This document shows, piece by piece, positions 15,720-23,762 of a DNA stretch of 34,631 nt. The DNA is from Pseudomonadota bacterium (lineage in GTDB: Bacteria > Pseudomonadota > Alphaproteobacteria > Rs-D84), in contig WQUT01000003.1 in NCBI GenBank assembly GCA_009781955.1, positions 1 to 34,631 on the forward strand, read 5' to 3'. Position 1 is the stretch's first letter. Every line of letters starts with the position of its first letter. The translations under genes and the position numbers were made by a program. The notes below the pieces were generated by a model that worked only from the letters and a program-made list of their open reading frames with translations, was not told where the DNA came from and searched no databases.

Positions 15720-16880
15720 ATGAGGGCTGTTAAGAATACAATCTCTTTCATCGGCGTTATAATTATGATCGCGATAATGCTGGCGGGTCAGGCGGCGTTC
15801 GCCGCGCGGGGCGATCTGGTCGGCATCCGCGCCGCGGCCCAGCCGAACGGCAACACCCGCCTGGTCATAGAAACAACAGACCGTCCGTCGTATAAACTGT
15901 CGTATCTGGCGGAACCCAACCGTCTGGTGATAGAGCTGTCAAACACCGGCGGCGGCGCGGCGGCGAATATATCCGACGGCTGTCTGGTGAAATCCGTTGA
16001 CACGGCCCAGGACGGCAATGCTTTGCGCGTTACCGCGGCCCTGCGGAAACCCATATCGGAAATCCCGAAAGAAAGCATAATGATACTGTCGCCCAACGGC
16101 GATTCCGGTTACAGATTGGTGCTGGATTTCGCCAGCGGGGCGGCCGCGACAAAAATAGCCACCGCCGTCACCGCGCCGCCAAAGGCGGCGGTCAAGAATC
16201 AGCGCAAGCCCGTAATCGTGATTGACGCCGGCCACGGGGGCAAGGATCCGGGATGCATCGGAAAATCCGGCACGCGCGAGAAAGACGTGGTGCTGGCCGT
16301 CGCCAAAAAGCTGCGCGATAGATTGGCCGATGCGGGATACACGGTGTATCTGACCCGATCAAACGACGTGTTCTTGAACCTGAATACGCGCGCCGATATT
16401 GCAGAGCAAAAAAAGGCGGACTTGTTTCTGTCGCTGCACGTGAATGCGAATCCTTCGGGGGCGGTAAAGGGCTTTTCAATATACACCTTGTCGCAGCAGG
16501 CGTCCGACGAAGAAACCAAAAAACTGGCCGAGGCGGAAAACGCGTCCGACCGGATTGACTTTGACGGGTTTGAAAAATACGAATCCGGCGTGCGTTACGC
16601 ATTGTCCGCGATACAACAGCGCGCGGTGGCAGAGGCGTCGCTTGAATTCGCACACGGCGCCGACCGCACCATGAAGGCCAACGGCATTACGGAACAGAGC
16701 AACGCGGGAATGCGCTCTGCCCCGTTTGCGGTCCTGCGCGCGGCGGTTCCGGCCGCCTTGGTTGAATTGGGGCATTTGTCCAACAGGGACGAGGAAAAAT
16801 TGCTGAATTCATCCGCGCACCAGAACAAGCTGGTGGGCGCGATCGTCGCCGCGATTAACGGCTATAATTTTGAGATGTAG
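15720..16880 (+). CDS. N-acetylmuramoyl-L-alanine amidase (AmiC-type, AMIN plus Amidase_3)
   Basis: 386 residues. A signal peptide (to about residue 28, AAFAA) exports it to the periplasm, where the family cleaves the bond between MurNAc and L-Ala during cell separation. An AMIN-like domain (about 30-140; TRLVIETTDRPSYKL) for septal targeting precedes the zinc amidase domain (from VIVIDAGHGGKDPG). The visible metal and catalytic residues are His in DAGHGG, Glu in TREKD, His in SLHVNA and Glu in ELGHLSN. An upstream in-frame ATG at 15711 overlaps the -10 box and cannot be used from this promoter. No ribosome-binding site is seen before 15720, which fits a leaderless start. Confidence 0.93.
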   Translation: MRAVKNTISFIGVIIMIAIMLAGQAAFAARGDLVGIRAAAQPNGNTRLVIETTDRPSYKLSYLAEPNRLVIELSNTGGGAAANISDGCLVKSVDTAQDGNALRVTAALRKPISEIPKESIMILSPNGDSGYRLVLDFASGAAATKIATAVTAPPKAAVKNQRKPVIVIDAGHGGKDPGCIGKSGTREKDVVLAVAKKLRDRLADAGYTVYLTRSNDVFLNLNTRADIAEQKKADLFLSLHVNANPSGAVKGFSIYTLSQQASDEETKKLAEAENASDRIDFDGFEKYESGVRYALSAIQQRAVAEASLEFAHGADRTMKANGITEQSNAGMRSAPFAVLRAAVPAALVELGHLSNRDEEKLLNSSAHQNKLVGAIVAAINGYNFEM

Positions 16881-16909
16881 TTTTCGGGTTTGCGATGATG
16901 ATTATCATA

Positions 16910-16939
16910 TTGAAATGAAGACAAAAATAGTGCTAGTAT
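16910..16939 (+). promoter_or_regulatory. promoter of the DNA methyltransferase
   Basis: TTGAAA (16910-16915), 18-base spacer, TAGTAT (16934-16939). An imperfect palindrome ATGATTATCAT lies just upstream (16898-16908). No ribosome-binding site precedes the ATG at 16979. Confidence 0.5.
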
Positions 16940-16978
16940 TTACCCGAAGATTTAATTAAACTCTAATAACCATATGCA

Positions 16979-17914
16979 ATGACAGAAAACACCGCAAAAT
17001 TTATAAATAAAATACATTGTGAAGATTGCATAGCGGGAATAAAAAAACTCCCGAATGATTGCGCCGATATAATTATAATAGACCCCCCATATAATATAGG
17101 TAAAAATTTCGGAAATAATTCTGACAAGCAGGATCAATTGGATTATATTGAATGGGTCAAGGTATGGCTGGCCGAATGCCAAAGGGTGTTAAAGAAAACT
17201 GGAACGATGTTTATTTACGGCTTTGATGAAATACTTGCGCACATATCAGTATTGTTACCCATAAAGCAACAAAGATGGTTGGTTTGGTATTATACAAATA
17301 AAAACATTCCGTCGCTAAACTTTTGGCAACGAAGCCATGAATCTATAATTTGTTACTGGCGGGAAGACCCAATATTCAACCGGGATGATGTCAGAGAGCC
17401 TTATACGGATGGATTTTTAAAAGGCAGCGCCGGCCGGGTTCGACCGGCCGGCAAAGGCAGATTCTCAAAAAATTGCGGAAAAGAGACGATTTATAATGCG
17501 AACGAAAACGGGGCCCTCCCCCGCGATGTTTTGGCGATTTCAACATTAGCCGGCGGGGCATCGCTAAAAGAAAGAATTATGTTTTGCAAAGATTGCAACT
17601 GTATAATTGATCCGCATAAACGAAAAGAACATGACAATCACGATATAATAATGCACCCTACGCAAAAACCGATAGATCTTACTGACAAACTAATAAAATC
17701 TTGCCGCCCGCAGAAAAAATATAATGTTCTTATACCATTTTGCGGCAGTGGTTCGGAATGCATCGCTACTTTGCATAACAACGGGAATTATATAGCGTAT
17801 GAAATAAATCCCGAATATGTATTATTGGCAGAGAAAAACATACGGCATTATAAAAAACTCAAAAGAGATTCTGCCGATCTATTCAGCCGATATCCTGAAA
17901 CGCCCGTCGGGTAA
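16979..17914 (+). CDS. type II DNA methyltransferase (beta-class amino-methyltransferase)
   Basis: 311 residues. Motif IV DPPYNIGKNF lies near residues 35-44, ahead of motif I FCGSGSE near 257. This order defines beta-class enzymes that methylate adenine N6 or cytosine N4; DPPY favours adenine. HPTQKPIDLTDKLI is motif X-like. A CKDCNC segment and the charged insert near 130-170 may form the target-recognition part. It lacks the C-terminal extension of the alphaproteobacterial cell-cycle enzyme CcrM, so it is not that enzyme. It converges on, and overlaps by 32 bases, a restriction endonuclease gene, so it most likely protects host DNA. The gene is clearly more AT-rich than its neighbours, pointing to transfer. 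Confidence 0.92.
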   Translation: MTENTAKFINKIHCEDCIAGIKKLPNDCADIIIIDPPYNIGKNFGNNSDKQDQLDYIEWVKVWLAECQRVLKKTGTMFIYGFDEILAHISVLLPIKQQRWLVWYYTNKNIPSLNFWQRSHESIICYWREDPIFNRDDVREPYTDGFLKGSAGRVRPAGKGRFSKNCGKETIYNANENGALPRDVLAISTLAGGASLKERIMFCKDCNCIIDPHKRKEHDNHDIIMHPTQKPIDLTDKLIKSCRPQKKYNVLIPFCGSGSECIATLHNNGNYIAYEINPEYVLLAEKNIRHYKKLKRDSADLFSRYPETPVG

Positions 17915-18590
17915 AAATAACAAATCCATTGTCCAGCCTGTCAAGGGTTCCATTATCAGGGTTAAACTTTATAAATTCTTTTGCCCAAGGCTTTAATTGT
18001 CCTTTTTTGCCGCCAACCTTATAGATTGGGGATTCATAGTCGCCCGGAACAATATAATAAACATCGGATACCTGATCAGAGCTTCGGCCTGCTTGCATCC
18101 TTGCTATCTCGGGCCGGTGCGATTCTTTCTTGATTTGCACTTTAATCTCGCGACCATCTGCTTTTGTAATCAAGATATCTATATCTTGGTGATCTAGTTC
18201 TGTCCCCATTTTGACGCTATTTTTTCCATAAAGTGACTCGGCGACATAACCCCCTTGGATTTGTGTTATAAGCGATGCCCAAGTTCTGTATATTCTTGCC
18301 TCCAGTCCTTTCTTAAAGCAATCGCAATCTTTTCCAAATCCTGTTTTGCCCCAAAATTCATTAATATCTTTTTCGTGGGTTTTACAGTATAGCAAATAGT
18401 AGTCGTCAAAACAAAGGGGGGCGGATAAATTATCGGCATTTTGCCAATATTGTTCATAAATTGTCTTCAGGGCCTGAATATTTCGCGGCAAATCCATTTC
18501 CACTGTTTTTATATGGATATATTTTTCACGATACTCTTGCAAAGGCACAGACTTTAAGAATTTCTCGTATGCGGACAAAGAAAATCTCAT
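17883..18590 (-). CDS. type II restriction endonuclease, TaqI-like
   Basis: 235 residues. A PD-(D/E)XK-like core is visible: ELDHQDIDILITK, then REIKVQIKKES, which gives an Asp...Gln-x-Lys catalytic arrangement near residues 135-155. The N-terminal EYREKYIHIKTVEMDLPR resembles what I recall of the TaqI family (cuts TCGA); this is from memory and moderate. AAGGAG lies six bases before the ATG. The gene lies opposite the methyltransferase with overlapping 3' ends and is similarly AT-rich. If the family is right the site would be TCGA, but the neighbouring methyltransferase is beta-class, whereas M.TaqI is gamma-class, so the specificity is uncertain. Confidence 0.7.
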   Translation of the reverse strand: MRFSLSAYEKFLKSVPLQEYREKYIHIKTVEMDLPRNIQALKTIYEQYWQNADNLSAPLCFDDYYLLYCKTHEKDINEFWGKTGFGKDCDCFKKGLEARIYRTWASLITQIQGGYVAESLYGKNSVKMGTELDHQDIDILITKADGREIKVQIKKESHRPEIARMQAGRSSDQVSDVYYIVPGDYESPIYKVGGKKGQLKPWAKEFIKFNPDNGTLDRLDNGFVIFTRRAFQDIG

Positions 18591-18707
18591 GTTAAACTCC
18601 TTTATTTAATAAGAGTTTATCACATTTTTCTAATTCGTTGAATCAGTTTCGTCATTTATGATAGTTTTGTATGCGGTGCAATAACTTAATAGGCCCGCTC
18701 CGGCTAA

Positions 18708-18733
18708 AAAAATGGCGCGGATGCGCCATTTTT
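18708..18733. terminator. intrinsic terminator after rubrerythrin
   Basis: AAAAATGGCGC and GCGCCATTTTT form an 11-bp stem around GGAT, immediately after the rubrerythrin stop on the minus strand. It could act in both directions. Confidence 0.85.
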
Positions 18734-18734
18734 C

Positions 18735-19355
18735 TTACTCGGTTTTCGTATACTCGCAGAAACCCTCGTTGGTGTCGCAGCGGTTGATTGTGCCTTCGGA
18801 TATAAAGTATCCCTGGGGATGCAGGCATGCGGGGCAGACCTTTGGCGCCTCTTTCCCGATGTGCCAGTTGCCGCAATTGGTGCAGCGCCACATGACGATC
18901 TTGTCCTGCTTGAACAAGGTGCCTTTTTCAATCGCCTCTATCAGGGCCTTGTAGCGCGCCTCGTGATACCGTTCGGCATAGCCTATGTGTTTCAGAACCT
19001 CGGCTATCGCTTCAAATCCTTCCTTGGCCGCAACCTGGGCAAATTTCGGATACATCTGGGTGTTTTCATAGTTTTCCCCGAATGCGGCCGCTTGCAGATT
19101 TTCCAAAGTTGTTCCTATTTTTCCGGCCGGGAAAGCGGCGGTTATCTCTACCTCGCCCCCTTCCAGATATTTGAACAGGCGCGACGCGTGCTCTCTTTCC
19201 TGTTCCGCGGTTTCCAGAAAGATTTTGCCAATGGCCTCGTAACCCTCTTTGGTCGCGGCGGATGCAAAGAATCCATAGCGATTGCGCGCCTGGGATTCGC
19301 CCGCGAACGCGGTCAGCAGGTTTTTCTCGGTCTGGCTTCCTTTTAATGTAGGCAT
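18735..19355 (-). CDS. rbr: rubrerythrin
   Basis: 206 residues. This is a cytoplasmic non-haem di-iron peroxidase that detoxifies hydrogen peroxide in anaerobes and microaerophiles. The four-helix domain carries the ligand motifs GESQARNRY, TAEQEREHAS and the later AERYHEARY. The rubredoxin-like domain has WRCTNCGNWH and KVCPACLHPQGYF, i.e. two CxxC pairs for one iron. About 20 residues beyond the usual end include two further cysteines (NRCDTNEGFCEYTKTE), which is unusual. AGGAG precedes the ATG. Its presence suggests life at low oxygen. Confidence 0.96.
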   Translation of the reverse strand: MPTLKGSQTEKNLLTAFAGESQARNRYGFFASAATKEGYEAIGKIFLETAEQEREHASRLFKYLEGGEVEITAAFPAGKIGTTLENLQAAAFGENYENTQMYPKFAQVAAKEGFEAIAEVLKHIGYAERYHEARYKALIEAIEKGTLFKQDKIVMWRCTNCGNWHIGKEAPKVCPACLHPQGYFISEGTINRCDTNEGFCEYTKTE

Positions 19356-19427
19356 GTTTTCATCTCCTTTTAGTTGTTATTAGCATTTTGTTCAAATGTT
19401 ACGATGCAACCTCACGACGCGCATCAT

Positions 19428-19456
19428 CAATTTTTTGCTTACAACGCAAAAAATTG
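19428..19456. other. perfect AT-rich hairpin upstream of rubrerythrin
   Basis: CAATTTTTTGC and GCAAAAAATTG form a perfect 11-bp stem around TTACAAC, about 75 bases upstream of the rubrerythrin ATG. It could be an operator palindrome or an RNA hairpin. Confidence 0.5.
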
Positions 19457-19533
19457 GATGCTTATACGCTCGGTTTCTCCTTTTTTATCCTGGGCGGATA
19501 ATAGCATGATTTTTGGAAAAGGAAAGGAAAAAA

Positions 19534-19618
19534 TTAGTGGTTGGTGGTTCGTGCTGGTGATTGTGAGATTTAGTTAAATCAAAACTACCAGCCGCCAGCA
19601 CGAGCCACCAGCCACCAA
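19534..19618. repeat. inverted pair of GGTTGGTGG-type repeats
   Basis: The left arm TGGTTGGTGGTTCGTGCTGG and a right arm of the form CCAGC...CACGAGCCACCAGCCACCA pair around an AT-rich loop containing GATTTAGTTAAATC. The same sequence type occurs once, singly, at the start of cysS. Confidence 0.75.
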
Positions 19619-19639
19619 AAATCCGCCTTGCGGCGGATT
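19617..19639. terminator. intrinsic terminator after the aquaporin gene
   Basis: AAAATCCGCC-TTGC-GGCGGATTTT followed by T residues; it directly abuts the aquaporin stop and can work on both strands. Confidence 0.8.
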
Positions 19640-19641
19640 TT

Positions 19642-20316
19642 TTATTTCTTGGACTTTACGGAATCCATATATTTCCATATGATGCCCGCAATTATCGCAC
19701 CGGCAATCGGCGCGACCCAGAATAACCACAGTTGCTCAACCGGCAGGCTGCTGGCCGCAAACAATGCTTGCGACGTGCTGCGCGCGGGGTTGACCGACGT
19801 GTTTGTGACCGGTATGCTGACCAAGTGTATGGCGGTCAGCGCCAAACCGATTGAAACGCCGGCGAACTTGCCGTCAGAGTTTTTGGACGTAGAGCCCAAT
19901 ATGACCAGCAAGAACACCGCGGTCAATACCAGTTCGGTAATCAGCGCGGCCCACATCGTGTATACCGTCCAGGTATTCGCCGCGAACATTCCGACGTCGC
20001 CCGCGCCGTATGAACGCCCCGTGGCGACGACATACAGCACGCCGGCCGCCGCGATCGCGCCGACCAACTGGGCGAGGATATACGGCACGACGCCCTTCCA
20101 CTCAAAACGGCCGGCCGTGGCGAGGCCAACGGTAACCGCCGGATTAAAATGTCCGCCGGAAATGGGGCCGACGGCGTATATCATAACCAAAACGGCCAGA
20201 CCGAAAGCGAGCGAAATGCCGGCAAAGCCGATATATTGGCCCGCCAGGACGGCGGCCCCGCAACCGAACAATACCAGGACAAAAGTGCCCAGGAATTCAG
20301 CAAACAGTTTTTTCAT
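19642..20316 (-). CDS. aqpZ: aquaporin Z-like water channel
   Basis: 224 residues, six membrane segments of the major intrinsic protein family. Both pore motifs are intact: HFNPAVTV near residue 57 and SVNPARST near 175. The aromatic/arginine filter Arg follows the second NPA. The N-terminal AEFLGTFVLVLFGCG is typical of AqpZ rather than glycerol facilitators. It carries water across the inner membrane. AAAGGAGA precedes the ATG and a terminator follows the stop. Confidence 0.95.
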   Translation of the reverse strand: MKKLFAEFLGTFVLVLFGCGAAVLAGQYIGFAGISLAFGLAVLVMIYAVGPISGGHFNPAVTVGLATAGRFEWKGVVPYILAQLVGAIAAAGVLYVVATGRSYGAGDVGMFAANTWTVYTMWAALITELVLTAVFLLVILGSTSKNSDGKFAGVSIGLALTAIHLVSIPVTNTSVNPARSTSQALFAASSLPVEQLWLFWVAPIAGAIIAGIIWKYMDSVKSKK

Positions 20317-20418
20317 AAGGTTTCTCCTTTGTTATATGATGTTTTTTGAACATCTTGCTTTGTATTTTTACAAAAAATAGGAAAATTTACAAGAGAAAAA
20401 TTTAGAACGAGTTTGTAA

Positions 20419-20593
20419 GACTACCCCGGAAATCTACATCGTTTGCTTTGCAAACTCTAAGATTTCCTCCCCTTCGGAGAAGGGGAACTAGCGCTCATTT
20501 GATTAAAGATATGAGACCTAAATTGCCCTTCCCCGAAGGGCCGGAAAGCTTGGGCCGCGCTTTCTTGCAGGCCCTTAGCTTTCCGGGGTAGTC
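20419..20593. repeat. family A nested palindromic element, copy A2
   Basis: 175 bp bounded by GACTACCCCGGAAA and TTTCCGGGGTAGTC. Side arm one is GGAAATCT...AGATTTCC (differs from copy A1 in both strands of the stem). It is followed by a CCCCTTCGGAGAAGGGG hairpin, the middle AGCGCTCATTTGATTAAAG part, the GCCCTTCCCCGAAGGGC hairpin and arm two GGAAAGCT...AGCTTTCC. The GATTTAAG flanks of copies A1 and A3 are absent. It lies between the aquaporin and lipoprotein genes; no gene is seen in that gap. Confidence 0.9.
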
Positions 20594-20598
20594 AAGTA

Positions 20599-21072
20599 TC
20601 ATTTCCCTTCCAGCTTGTCCATTATGCCGTTCAGCTTTCTTATGCTGCTGTTTTGACATCCGCGGCCGCGCCAGGACAGCAGTTCCCGACCCGTTTTCTG
20701 GTCGGCGACCGACACGTTAAAGTTCCACCACCAGAACCCGTTGAAGGGGCACCAATACCATGCGAACCGTTCGCGCCGCTCTTTCACGCGGACCGCATAC
20801 CGCGCATCGGTCGGAACGCTGCTGACGTCCAAGTCCATGTCTTCCAGGTCGTCGCCGTCGCCCTCTATCGTCTTGCCGGATTCGGCGCGCCCGACCAGGA
20901 CCTTGAACCCGCGTTTTTCCAGTTCGGTCTTTATCGCGGCCTTCATGGCGAACCCGCCGCGGTCGGCAAAGACCGTTTCCGATTTATCCAATGTGCCGGG
21001 GCGCAGGTTGTATACGGTGTTGCAACCGGAAAGCATAATGGCGGCAATCGTGCCAAATATAATCTTGTTCAT
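20599..21072 (-). CDS. predicted lipoprotein with Trp-rich motif
   Basis: 157 residues. Lipobox LSGC puts the lipidated Cys at residue 17. The mature part begins NTVYNLRPGTLDKSE. Near residues 110-120 is a striking aromatic run (WYWCPFNGFWWWNF), followed by GRELLSWRGRGCQNSS. No known family recognised. The ATG at 21072 has GGGAGAG upstream; the open frame to 21294 crosses the divergent promoter and is not used. It is divergent from an outer-membrane barrel gene, so the two may be envelope partners (inference). Confidence 0.8.
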   Translation of the reverse strand: MNKIIFGTIAAIMLSGCNTVYNLRPGTLDKSETVFADRGGFAMKAAIKTELEKRGFKVLVGRAESGKTIEGDGDDLEDMDLDVSSVPTDARYAVRVKERRERFAWYWCPFNGFWWWNFNVSVADQKTGRELLSWRGRGCQNSSIRKLNGIMDKLEGK

Positions 21073-21220
21073 AATTCTCTCCCCCAGTTTCTCTGAAAGA
21101 AAGCCTAGGATATTTTGCCGCCCGGGGCAAGGGATTTTTTCCGCGCTTTTATTTATAAAGAAAACTGTCCTAGTCAATTTTTGTGGGACCGGTGATATAA
21201 TCGGGTCAAGGAGAACCGGC

Positions 21221-22042
21221 ATGAAAAAACTCGCCCCGTCCGTTTTATTTTGCATCTTGTGCATTCTGCCGTTTGCGGCCCGCGCCGAGGCCAAATACTG
21301 GGGCGGATATTACGTGTCAATGAAGGCATCTTTCGCCACGCCGGTTGTTCACGGGAACAAAGAACGCTATTCAACCGCGGACGCCGGCGTGACCTATGTC
21401 AAAGACTTCGGCAGCGATTTCAAAACAGACACTGATTCCAGACTGGGGCTAAAGCCCGCCGTCGGCGTCATTTTCAATACCCCGGGAATCGGGGGGCATA
21501 TAATGGCAGAGGCCGAGTATTCAGACCTGGGGACCATGATAACGCGCATTCAACCAACCGGGGATACGATTGACACATCAAACATATCCACCAACCGCCC
21601 TGGCCAATCCCAGAATATGATTTCGGATTTCAGCAAACTGATGAATATGCAGACAAGGGCGCGCGCTTTTTGGGGCAATGTTTATTATTCGCTGGATATG
21701 GGATGGTCCGTATTACCGTATATCGGCGCGGGGGTCGGATATTCCACGCTCGGCATATCGTCAATATATTCCAACGGTGCGTATTTCGGCAAAGAGAGGG
21801 GTTCGTTCAGCAGACTCGCATACGGCTTTTCCGCCGGGGCGGAAATAAAGATTTCCAAAGATCTTAATATTGACCTGGGCTATCGCTATTCGCGGCTGGG
21901 CGCCGTTGAATTTTCAATGCTGATTTTTGATTTCAATACCGACCGCAACGGCGGCACGACCAGCGCCCTTATCTATCGCGACGACATAGACATGTCGTTC
22001 GCGACGCACGAAATAACGCTGGGCGCACGGTATTTGTTTTAA
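21221..22042 (+). CDS. outer-membrane beta-barrel surface protein
   Basis: 273 residues from the ATG at 21221 (AAGGAG eight bases upstream, TATAAT at 21196-21201). The signal peptide is cleaved near ARAEA. The body reads as an amphipathic barrel with conserved turns ([28 protein letters not shown]) and ends in the aromatic GARYLF. Overall form resembles the surface-antigen barrels of Rickettsiales and Brucella-type OMPs, but I assign no name. The open frame back to 20741 overlaps the divergent lipoprotein gene and is rejected. Confidence 0.85.
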   Translation: MKKLAPSVLFCILCILPFAARAEAKYWGGYYVSMKASFATPVVHGNKERYSTADAGVTYVKDFGSDFKTDTDSRLGLKPAVGVIFNTPGIGGHIMAEAEYSDLGTMITRIQPTGDTIDTSNISTNRPGQSQNMISDFSKLMNMQTRARAFWGNVYYSLDMGWSVLPYIGAGVGYSTLGISSIYSNGAYFGKERGSFSRLAYGFSAGAEIKISKDLNIDLGYRYSRLGAVEFSMLIFDFNTDRNGGTTSALIYRDDIDMSFATHEITLGARYLF

Positions 22043-22071
22043 TATATTCCGTCCGCACCATATAAAATCAA

Positions 22072-22099
22072 TTGATTTTTGTGAAAAACCGGATATAAT
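22072..22099 (+). promoter_or_regulatory. tRNA-Arg promoter
   Basis: TTGATT (22072-22077), 16-base spacer, TATAAT (22094-22099), ending 11 bases before the mature tRNA. Confidence 0.75.
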
Positions 22100-22110
22100 G
22101 CCGGGCACAA

Positions 22111-22187
22111 GCACCCATGGCTTAACTGGATAGAGCACCGCCCTCCGAAGGCGGGGATTGCAGGTTCGAATCCTGCTGGGTGCGCCA
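22111..22187 (+). tRNA. tRNA-Arg(CCG)
   Basis: 77 bases with encoded CCA. The acceptor is GCACCCA/TGGGTGC with discriminator G. The anticodon stem CCGCC/GGCGG encloses loop CTCCGAA, giving CCG. The T-arm has GGTTCGAATCC. Confidence 0.97.
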
Positions 22188-22189
22188 AT

Positions 22190-22330
22190 TATTCCCCCCC
22201 CCTTGGAGGGGTGGCGCCGGCACCGGTTTGTGCGGCGACGGGGAGGGTTCGGAAGTTCAGAAATCGTTCGTCAGGCCGCGCCATCCGCCTTTGTCCGCCT
22301 ACACTTCGTTTCGGCGCTCCCCCGGCGAGA
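22190..22330. repeat. decayed G/C-tract palindromic repeat after tRNA-Arg
   Basis: CCCCCCCCTTGGAGGGG and a GACGGGGAGGG tract resemble the hairpins of the addA inserts. A variant of the short motif (GTCCGCCTAC...TTCGGCGC) lies at 22303-22318. It fills the space between tRNA-Arg and prfB; no gene is seen. Confidence 0.6.
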
Positions 22331-23399
22331 TTATTTTTGTAACATGCTTAACATAAACTCATCCAAATCCCCGTCCAGGACCGCCGCGGGGTTTGTGTTT
22401 TCGGTATCGGTGCGCAGGTCTTTGACCAATTGATAAGGTTGCAGCACGTATGAACGAATCTGGCTGCCCCACTCTATTTTCTTTTGCGCGGACTTTTGCG
22501 CATCGGCGGCCTCTGCCCTTTTCTGCATTTCCAATTCATACAATTTTCCGCGCAGGATTTTCATCGCCGTCTCGCGGTTCTGAATTTGCGAACGCTCGTT
22601 CTGGCACGTCACGACGATGTTTGTGGGCAAATGGGTAATGCGCACCGCGCTGTCCGTTTTGTTCACATGCTGGCCGCCCGCGCCCGACGCGCGATAGGTA
22701 TCGGTGCGCAAATCCTTGTCGTTTATATTTATTTCAATATTGTCGTCTATGTCCGGCGAGACCGCGACGGACGCAAAGCTGGTATGCCGCCGCGCGGCCG
22801 AGTCAAACGGCGAAATGCGCACCAGGCGATGCACGCCTATTTCGTTTTTCAGCCAGCCGTAAGCGCGGTCGCCCGAAATTCTGAATGTCGCGGATTTCAG
22901 CCCAGCAGTGTCGCCCGGATGTTCTTCCACAGTTTCCACCCCGAATCCGTGCCGCTCGGCCCATCTGACATACATCCGGCTCAGCATTTGGGCCCAATCC
23001 TGGGCCTCTGTCCCGCCCGCGCCCGCCTGGATAAACAGGAACGCGCCGGCCTGATCCGCGGGCTCGTTAAACAAAGTGATGAATTTCGCCGCATGCGCGC
23101 GCGCCGCCAAATCCAGGGCGGCGGATGCTATATCCGGATCATCCGGCGCGTCGGCCGCCAGCTCTGCCAGCGTATTGTATTCCGATTCCAGCGCGGCGAA
23201 ATCGGCAAGTGTTTTTTCCAGACCCGACTTCTTTTGCAGCAGTTGCCGCGCGGCGTCCTGATTGTTCCAAAGTTCGGGATTATTGGATTGTTCCGCAACC
23301 GCGGCAAGTTCCGCATTCAATTTATCGGGGTCAAAGAAACCCCCTGACGGCGGAAATGTCGTCGTGGATTTGCGTTAAAATCAAGTTCGGATTTTCCAT
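22331..23399 (-). CDS. prfB: peptide chain release factor 2, with programmed +1 frameshift
   Basis: Two frames make one protein. The first reads MENPNLILTQIHDDISAVRGFL and meets an in-frame TGA at 23331-23333. The site is AGGGGG (23340-23345), TTT, CTT, TGA, C: the classical Shine-Dalgarno-like stimulator and slippery CTT-TGA-C of bacterial RF2. A +1 shift continues as DPDKLNAELAAVAEQ and runs to the TAA at 22331. The product terminates at UGA and UAA. The domain 3 motif GAGGQHVNKT carries the GGQ that triggers hydrolysis, and SPFDSAARRHTSFAS contains the SPF stop-codon-reading tripeptide. RF2 level controls the frameshift. GGA lies about seven bases before the ATG. Confidence 0.96.
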
Positions 23400-23400
23400 T

Positions 23401-23429
23401 ATTATTCCAGCCTTTATTATTCCAGCCTT
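23401..23429. repeat. two tandem 14-base units between prfB and the next gene
   Basis: ATTATTCCAGCCTT occurs at 23401-23414 and 23416-23429. On the minus strand each unit carries GGAATAAT; the copy nearest prfB provides its ribosome-binding site, and the other overlaps the 3' end of the upstream gene. Confidence 0.7.
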
Positions 23430-23665
23430 ATATTTTTTGGAAATTGAAACGTGCCGGCGTTGTCCCTGAACACGGTGTTCATGCTGATGATGCAATTGCC
23501 GCCGCCATCTATATTTCCGGTGCAGGATACGCAATTTCCGTTTGACAGAGTCAAAGGCGAATTGCACGAGGTATACGTCTTCACATTGCATTGAAATGCC
23601 GCATGCGCGGGCGCGGCGGCGCAAACGGCGAATATCAGACAGCAAACGGCGAACATTGTTTTCAT
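23417..23665 (-). CDS. small exported cysteine-rich protein
   Basis: 82 residues. The signal peptide is cleaved near AHAA-F (about residue 22). The mature protein of about 60 residues has six cysteines in CNVKTYTSC, CVSC and NC contexts and is glycine/asparagine-rich, so it is probably disulfide-bonded in the periplasm or outside. No family recognised. The promoter TTGAAA-17-TATAAT ends six bases before the ATG, so the mRNA is probably leaderless. The short distance to prfB suggests read-through into prfB. Confidence 0.7.
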   Translation of the reverse strand: MKTMFAVCCLIFAVCAAAPAHAAFQCNVKTYTSCNSPLTLSNGNCVSCTGNIDGGGNCIISMNTVFRDNAGTFQFPKNIRLE

Positions 23666-23671
23666 AGCCTG

Positions 23672-23700
23672 ATTATAAATGTTTGAAACCTGTTTTTCAA
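23672..23700 (-). promoter_or_regulatory. promoter of the small cysteine-rich gene (leaderless candidate)
   Basis: On the minus strand, TTGAAA (23695-23700), 17-base spacer, TATAAT (23672-23677), then six bases and the ATG. Confidence 0.75.
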
Positions 23701-23714
23701 GGAAGAAAAATTCC

Positions 23715-23743
23715 TTGTTTAACCCCCGGCTTTTTGATATAAT
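23715..23743 (+). promoter_or_regulatory. promoter of the exported protein at 23763
   Basis: TTGTTT (23715-23720), 17-base spacer, TATAAT (23738-23743); transcription would begin near 23750. Confidence 0.7.
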
Positions 23744-23762
23744 TTCACAAGAGAGGGACTAT

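Noticed and set aside
16979-17914. CcrM cell-cycle methyltransferase
   Set aside because: The DPPY and FCGSG order fits, but the C-terminal domain of CcrM is missing and an endonuclease gene lies opposite.
19534-19618. Possible CRISPR remnant
   Set aside because: The units are inverted rather than direct, and there are no regular spacers or cas genes.
20741-21220. Longer start of the outer-membrane barrel gene
   Set aside because: It overlaps the divergent lipoprotein gene; the signal peptide begins at 21221 after AAGGAG.
23331-23333. Frameshift error or pseudogene in prfB
   Set aside because: The exact AGGGGG...CTT-TGA-C signal shows that this is the programmed frameshift.
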